Source of the DNA: Phlebiopsis flavidoalba
Taxonomy: Eukaryota > Basidiomycota > Agaricomycetes > Polyporales > Phanerochaetaceae
DNA length: 64,000 nucleotides
NCBI GenBank assembly: GCA_035772785.1
Contig: JAOCPU010000002.1
Location: 1,426,001 to 1,490,000, forward strand
Reading direction: 5' to 3'
A program made the translations under genes and the position numbers. Of this stretch, positions 57,601 through 64,000 are shown piece by piece. Positions within the stretch are counted from its first letter, which is position 1, and each line of letters begins with the position of its first letter. The notes beneath the pieces are model-generated. The model had not been told where the DNA came from and searched no databases. It worked only from the letters and a program-made list of their open reading frames with translations.

Positions 57601-60435
57601 CTTTTGCGGATATGCAGCGATGGGTCCTTAGCGACGTGTTCTCTTCGGTACGGTGAAGAATTGAGATGAGTTCTCCGCTTGTACATCATCGAAGATGTCA
57701 TCCACCATAGGCCTGAACCCCCGTTGTCCGGAACAGAGCCGTTCACTGACTCTAACATGAGAGTGTAAGGAAATGGCCAAACTCGCGAAGACAAGAAACT
57801 TGCCATTGCCGCGTAGTGCCGAAGATTAGTACGCATAGGCACTTAGATGAGTAGAAAGGCGCAGGGTCGACGTGGGGTTAGGACAAGCAATTTTGCCGTC
57901 ATCTGAGATCATTGTACAAGGTTCAATCCCCATACAAAATCCATGTGACATACCTTGCACAAACCTCGCCCTATGACCATAAACCACGACCTACTCATTG
58001 TCGACCCAGGGGCGACCAGTCTCGGGCACGACCTTGCGATCAACGACCTCTGGCGACAATGATGACGAGAACAGGTGCGAGGTAAAGCGACTAGGCAACG
58101 CCTAGTAGTGAGGCTTTTCGTTAAAACAGAGAGACGTTGAAGCATTCAAGTTCATGTATATTACCTGTTCGCTGGAGAGGGGAACGTGGCGAAGGAACAA
58201 CCGTACACTTTGCGACTCGCCAAGTTGAGCGCCATCCGCGCTCAACTTGAAGCCTCCGGCAACCAGGGAGTCCAAAAATATTTCTGCCAGGTATATGAGC
58301 AATAAACTATGGCTGCAGAATGCCGAGTTTTTTCTCCTCTTCCCGTTCTCAGCACTCCTCTGATGGGCAATTTACACACACACGTTGGGACTGATTCATT
58401 TGCGTCGACAACAAGCTTCGTTAGCGCTACTGTTCGCTGTCTGAGTGTGAGCAGGCAGGCCCCCACGAGGGCGGGGACGCGTTGTTATGTGGCTGTGTTT
58501 TTACACGCGTCCCGTTCATCGGCCTGTCAAATTTAGCGCCCCGTCGGACGGATAGGGTTACCAGCTACGACAGACACCACTGTGGAACAGGGACTCTCGG
58601 CCATCCTATGTCGAGCTTGCCTGGGCCTTCAATTCTTCAAGACTATCCGAAACATTCCTACTTGCCTATGAACCACTTCCTACTTCTACTTGCCTCGCAG
58701 AAGTTTGCACGCAGAACGTCAGGTACGTGTGGGTGACTCGGCCTCGGTATACTAATATCCATCTCCAATCGGTCTGATTGTCTGCCAGGAAGAAGTCATC
58801 GCGCTGAAGAAGGGCACACATTATAACCCCCTGGCCCACTGGACAAGGTGCGTGTATGGCCAAAACAGTTACTACACCACACTCTATAAATTGTGGTGCA
58901 GGGGTCCTGATACCGGGCGCACGTAGCGGCTGGCCGCCAGGCTTTACCGCAACACCCAAATCAGTGTCAGGGATAACCGGTTCGGCCCCCCCTGCGCCCC
59001 GTCTCGGACAGTTCTTGACAACCTGGGACTTTTGGCCTTAACGTGCTGAGAACTTCTTAGGGTGGCAAATGATTGCTCCTCTCGGACCAATAATCTACAA
59101 CTCCTTGTCATACTTTGGCAAAGCACTATCGGGGAGGGAACGAGGCCACTGTCCGTTCCCAACAAGATTTCAGGGTTGCGTAGTCCCTACGCGACAGCTA
59201 TGATATCAATGCGATCGAACTAAATAGGATGCCGCCCTGCAATTCCCCGAGGACATTTATTTCTTTTGTCTCGAAGGCTTGAATCCTTGAGCTGGAGCCA
59301 GGTACTAGTTCGCTCACACCGTTGACGATGACTACATCTCGCTTTCCCTCCGAATCAGTTTGCTCCAGGATGAGAAAAACTACTTTCTCATCTCGAGTTC
59401 CAATCTTAGATGAAAATGTCGTTTAGATGCATCTCATACGTAGTCTAACTTGAACTTCCAGGATCCGTATTGATGACATGCTTGCTGGTCTCTCTAAAGT
59501 ACCCAGCGGCCGTTCCGTGACCTAGGTCACAGCAATAAGCACCTGCTAGAGGTACTGCTAGCTCTGCGGATGTCATCGGTCGATTTGGGTCCTTATCTCG
59601 ACACCTCGCAACATGCGGAGACCCGCCGTCATTTTCACACCTTGAGCAGCAATTGCCTTCACATTCGCCTCTTATTCAAGCGAAATCGTGCACGATTTTA
59701 TCGACTCAAGGTACACTCGCCCACACTGGTCTGTATACTTCCGAGAAAGGATGCCACCCTGCCACCCCTCGTTAGTAACGTTATTCAGTTTTAGCGACTA
59801 CTAAAGGTCGCTCCGCGCCGCCCGTTAGCATGATGTTAGGCCCGGGCAATTGAGGTCTACCGCTGTTAGCCCCTTCGGGCTAAATCGGGGTACCTTACTA
59901 CCCAATGAGCCCTAGGCATACCGCACATCCTGCGCCAACAAGTAGAACGGATCCCGTCGCACGAGCCTAAAGCAAACATTAAGCTCACAACGGCGACGGA
60001 CAGCGCCAGTTTGAATAGGCCGTAAACGGTGCTGTGGAGATCTTGACAAATCTGTTCTGTGATCAAAGGGACACCGTATCAATGTCTCGCCCTGCGCTTA
60101 GCACGCGTTGCGAGCATGAGAACCCGTGAGATCGAATGGCCTGCCAATCGTCCAACAGTATAACTTCGGCGTTTCAGTGAGTATGTGAAACGTTTTCGAG
60201 CTTGCCGAAGAAACGCGGAAAAACCAATGCCCCCAAATCATCAGCCAACCAAAGAGCGCGCCCCGACGCGACGCCGCGTCATGGACCGGTGGCGGGCGCG
60301 TTCTTGGCTGTGGCACCGTGACTGTGAACTGGAGAACCACTCAGCCCATCGGTTTTGCAAAACACTTTAGGATTTGTGCCAAAGGCCAAAAAATTGGGCG
60401 AGAAAGAGCGGGAAACTATGTCTTGCGTCAAGCTT
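57601..60435. other. region with scattered unrecognised coding pieces
   Basis: No complete gene. The plus strand near 58,180-58,290 reads VAKEQPYTLRLAKLSAIRAQ then LEASGNQGVQKYFCQ. Near 58,595-58,725 it reads YVELAWAFNSSRLSETFLLA before a donor GTACGTGT, and near 58,795-58,910 it reads EEVIALKKGTHYNPLAHWTR then YYTTLYKLWCRGPDTG. They could be exons of one + gene at about 58,100-59,050. A hairpin lies at 59,866-59,883. I name nothing here. Confidence 0.35.
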
Positions 60436-61300
60436 TATTCGTCCGCGGCCGCATGGTGGGGAGGGGTATCACGCCAGCGACTCCGAGCTAGAACCTAAAG
60501 CGAGCGATGAGCCTGTACGTCGGAGACTCAGCCCACTACTACGCAGTACTGAAGTAGCTTGAGAGCGGTAGACGGGCACTCTGTCTGGAAGGGCTTCAGC
60601 CGGTTCGGGGGCACTCGACGCCGTCGAGACCGCCATAGCGTCCTCGAAGACGATCCTGTCTCAATGCAGGTGTGACCCCCGTTATTTCGCCCCAGACATC
60701 CAGCTGATCAAGCGGTAAAGGGTTCGGGTCTAATCTCACACTGGACGGCACGGTAGAATGCGACGCGTCTCTCATGGACGGGCTCACCGGAGACTTTGGA
60801 GCCACTGGCGCAGTCGCAAGTGAGTGTCCGGCGCGGCAGCTCGGTCTGATGCTGATCTGTGCTACCCTGGTCGTGTAGGTGTGAAGAATCCCATCACTGC
60901 TGCGAGAGCCGTTCTAAATAATGCCCGCACACCTGACCCTTTGGGGAGGATCCCGCCGAGGTAAGCGGATCGATCATTTCGCTGTTCCAGAAGAACATTG
61001 ACCATCATGTTACCAGTCTCCTCGTTTCGGATGGTGCACACGCTTTCGCAAAGCGGAGTAATGTAACATGTGTGCCGGCCGATGCACTCGCCTGTCCGCG
61101 CACAGTGGCTGAATTCAACTTGTGGAAGCAAAGGCTTCGCCTTGCTGAAAATGCGACCGCTCCGTCTGGGCCAACCGCCTCGGACAATCAAAGCAATGTG
61201 CACGACATACAAGACACAGTAGGTGCCGTTGCCTACGACTCGGCAATAAACCTTGGCCGCAGGGTTGTCTAAGGTGGCGGCCTTCTTATCAAACATCCTG
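60436..61300 (-). CDS. unrecognised minus-strand coding candidate
   Basis: A 144-codon minus frame from 61,296 reads AAKVYCRVVGNGTYCVLYVV, CARTGECIGRHTCYITPLCE, then SVCTIRNEETGNMMVNVLLE and GGILPKGSGVRALFRTALAA to 60,862. Further down, the same strand gives Ser/Ala-rich text (DAMAVSTASSAPEPAEALPD, then SVLRSSGLSLRRTGSSLALG) near 60,640-60,480. The first part is Cys-rich, with one possible membrane segment. The evidence is only frame length and composition. It may be a small gene with a disordered tail, or chance. Confidence 0.25.
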
Positions 61301-64000
61301 GTCGCGTTGGGGAGGGTTGATCAGTTCCCTAGATTCTCTCGACGTCTCTGTGACACCTTAGCCTTTATTAGGGCGCTATATGGGGCTGCTGGTGGGGGCA
61401 GAGCACGGTGTCGATGAGCTACAAGCGCAGGGTTTGCGTTGCAGTATCTCAGGTGGATGAGGGCCTCTTGGCTGTCAGTCCCATCCTGCTCTTGACCAAC
61501 AAATCTTGACCTTCAGGATTTCCGGGGAATACATTGTGCGGGGAAATGATAGCCAAGGCGATCGTGAGGATGATCATGTCTTCATCGGAGGTCGAGGCGC
61601 ACCTGCTCTCGTCATAAGCTGTCACAGTTCCAGAGTATGCTCCGATATACTAGCGTCGGAATGTTCGTACCACGTGTGCTGATGCTGTAACTCCAAGGGA
61701 AACGCTCGAACAGAGAGGGGAAGAGAAGACGAAACCAGATCGCCACCCATGCGAGTGCTGCTGCTGGTCAAAGAGGACGACGATGAAGCTGGTTGAAGCT
61801 CATACGTGAGTCGTCTGCCTACCTCGATGGCATCCGTTTGAATGATAAGTCGGACGACAGCACGATTATTCCGTTAGGTGTGCATTCACACAGCGCATTA
61901 GCATGGCAATTGCGTATGCATCCGGCCTAAATCCCATAGCCTTGCGGGTGCAGTGCCACCCCGAGGAGTCGCCAACGGCTAGACTCATACCGTTGTGTAG
62001 GCTATGCTACATTGCGTCGCCTATCCATGTGAACCGAAATGCCCCAGGAATCGCCATATTTTATAGTACCGCCATCTCGAGGACAGCTTTGAATCAGAGA
62101 GCCGCTGCCTTACAGTGACACCAATTTGGGAGGATGGACCATTACGTATTCGATGCGCACCATCCCAAAACTCGTGTTTGGGTAGTTGGCACTACCCTGG
62201 ACTTGATCTAGCAATTCTCGCCCCTGTTCGGCGGGTCCCTATCCATCCTCCCAGGCCACGGACCGAAGCATCACGAACTGGCTTTCCGCCAAGTCGGATG
62301 TCGGCCAATGATTGCAGATACCGAGGGTACCTTGTTACACGCCCTACAGGTATCTAGCAATCGTGGTGTGATCTGGGTCTGTGAGCGGGGGAAAGAGGAC
62401 TGTGGGGGGTCTCGTGGTATTGATGGCGCTATGCAAGGCCAGCTTACAAAGAAAGCACCTGTGGTAATCAATCAAAGGACGGCACGTACCGTTATATGCT
62501 CAAAAACGAGAAAAATGCTCGCAGTCTCCTGCGTGACACAGTGCACAGTACGGCTGATGTAGCCGAAGTTGTAGGGATCTGAAAAGTTACTTCATGCATT
62601 GAAGGTCCATTTTGCACCGCCGTACGCTTGTGTCTCGTCTGAAGCTCCATTGCAATCTAACAAGTTTTACTGCGTAACAAAAAGTTTATCAGCATTTATA
62701 GATTGAAAACGGAGCCTTACGGCCCTAACTCTGAATAGTCTCTTTCGAACTGGCCATCAACATAAGCCATGTTTTCCAAGGACTAACACCTGCCCGCCCT
62801 GAGTCTCCACTTTGGTCGTGTGAGTTTTACCTATAGTGAACGCATCAGCTCTGACGCTGCGGCTAGTCTCCGCTGGATGTACAAGGTATTTATGGTCAAA
62901 TCAAAATCGCCCGCCGAGAGTGTGCGAGGAGAGAGCCACATGTTGAAGACGACATCGATATAAGGTTTTGGCCCATGTCAGACGTACTCATATACGGTTG
63001 CGAATCAAAGGACCTCTGGTTGTTGGAAACAGACAAAGCCACCAGCAATGGGCGGAGTGATTAATCGCTTCTATATCAGAAAGATACGTCATCGGGTCTA
63101 TGAGTTGTTCAGCGAAAGACCTACTGTTTCGATAAGGAAGTGTTAGGATCGGATTGCTTTGGCGGATGTATGAATAGCGCTGAATGCAGGCTGTGAGTTC
63201 TAGTCAAACGTCAATATGACATTCCGTCCACAAAGTCGTAGTAGTGGCACCCACCGGCCAAGATTTTAGAACGAACACGTTCGAGCGTGACGCCTGATGA
63301 GTGATGAATCGACCTGGGGGTGCTCTTCCGCGGGGCCTCTGCTCTTGCTGCTTCTTTTCAAATTCGCTCCACCCGCTTTTCCTTTTGCATTCTTTACTGG
63401 GATGAGCTGCAGCAGTACTTGTTCGTAGATAGGACTGTGACGCTGAAGTGAAGCCTCATTCGCCCCCAGTAAACGTATGCCATAAGACGTCTGGTTCCGA
63501 TCGGATCACATCGTATGAGAGATTCTGCACGTCCTGCACACTGTTCTAGTGCCAGCCAGTCGTCAGCGAGACCCGAGCCTGCGCGCAAAAAATGGAAGGG
63601 AGAAAATCTGTATAATTTGCGTTGTGTATCGACGGGCCGGAACGTCACATACGAATGACCCCTCAGGCGTGAGACAAGAAGGAGGGAAGAACGTACCTCA
63701 CTCTGCTTCTATCACGGTCGCCCGTCGTCTCTTTACCGACAGCGCTGTCCATTCCGCCTGTGCGGCATCGGCCAACGAGATCGGCCGATTGAGCGAGAAT
63801 CGCTCGAGAGGCCTGTTGTCCATCTCTGCAACCTCGTGTAAGAAGTCTGGGTCACTTTTATTAAATCTGACGGCGGGCCCGATTGAGCCTCGGTGTCACG
63901 AAGCTCTGCCCCGCTCTTGATTCCTGGAAAAACCTGTGGATCAGTGCCTACACAATGCGCTGCTGCTGGAGGTAGGACCTATCGAATACTCATAGCTGTA
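61301..64000. other. no recognisable gene to the right edge
   Basis: Open frames of 60-120 codons occur on both strands (for example + 63,549-63,920), but none has a recognised motif, splice-supported extension or convincing start. I see no repeat, tRNA or transposon end here. A gene continuing past the right edge cannot be excluded. Confidence 0.4.

Noticed and set aside
57498..57842. A 114-codon minus frame
   Set aside because: It is the complement of a more protein-like plus-strand reading and has no motif.
57900..57935. GGTTCAATCCC, a tRNA T-arm-like sequence
   Set aside because: No acceptor stem, D-arm or anticodon arm of tRNA geometry can be built upstream or downstream.

Overview
This is a piece of a fungal nuclear genome. 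The genes are cut by many short introns (about 45-100 bp, GT...AG), they lie on both strands with short spacers, and the gene set points to a basidiomycete, most likely a wood- or litter-decay Agaricomycete. I base that on the style of the F-box, P450, GMC oxidoreductase, membrane-anchored aspartic protease and GH23-like secreted proteins. I saw no rRNA, tRNA, CRISPR array or bacterial-type operon. The species cannot be fixed from the sequence alone.

Layout, left to right. 1-2.9 kb is poorly readable, with two doubtful minus-strand gene remnants. 2.9-5.5 kb holds the ureide pathway: allantoicase directly followed on the same strand by ureidoglycolate lyase, possibly one bifunctional gene. Next come methylthioribose-1-phosphate isomerase (5.7-7.3 kb), a secreted GH23/SLT lysozyme-like protein (7.9-9.3 kb), an F-box protein (10.1-12.4 kb) and Ser/Thr phosphatase PP5/Ppt1 (13.0-15.4 kb), all on +. 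A minus-strand zinc-finger-like nuclear protein (15.7-18.0 kb) follows, then a plus-strand membrane protein with a DUF1771-like helix (20.0-21.1 kb). The minus-strand block 21.5-32.5 kb carries the chromatin remodeller CHD1, an aspartic protease with a C-terminal membrane anchor, and ATP sulfurylase (MET3). 32.5-38.8 kb is gene-poor. ERO1 (-), a cytochrome P450 (+) and a GMC oxidoreductase (-) fill 38.8-46.1 kb. A transposon-like inverted-repeat element sits at 46.19-46.87 kb. Then come a Ser/Pro-rich protein with an RGG-like tail (+, 47.2-49.9 kb), the multi-KH RNA-binding protein Scp160/vigilin (-, 50.3-54.8 kb) and, divergent from it, TFIIH subunit TFB4 (+, 55.2-56.5 kb). From 56.5 kb to the end only fragments of unrecognised coding sequence are visible.

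One feature colours everything: nearly every recognised gene is broken by single-base insertions or deletions, often inside invariant motifs of essential enzymes (three extra bases within about 50 bp of the PP5 active site, for example). This looks like uncorrected single-molecule sequence rather than biological decay. All gene ends below are therefore spans over broken reading frames, and exon borders are approximate.

The genes are mostly unrelated housekeeping functions. The only clear functional pairing is allantoicase with ureidoglycolate lyase, successive steps of purine-ring nitrogen recovery, with GATA-factor-type sites just upstream. I did not find convincing evidence of a novel multi-gene system. 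The best leads are the possible fused ureide enzyme, the TA-flanked inverted-repeat element and the secreted GH23-type protein.
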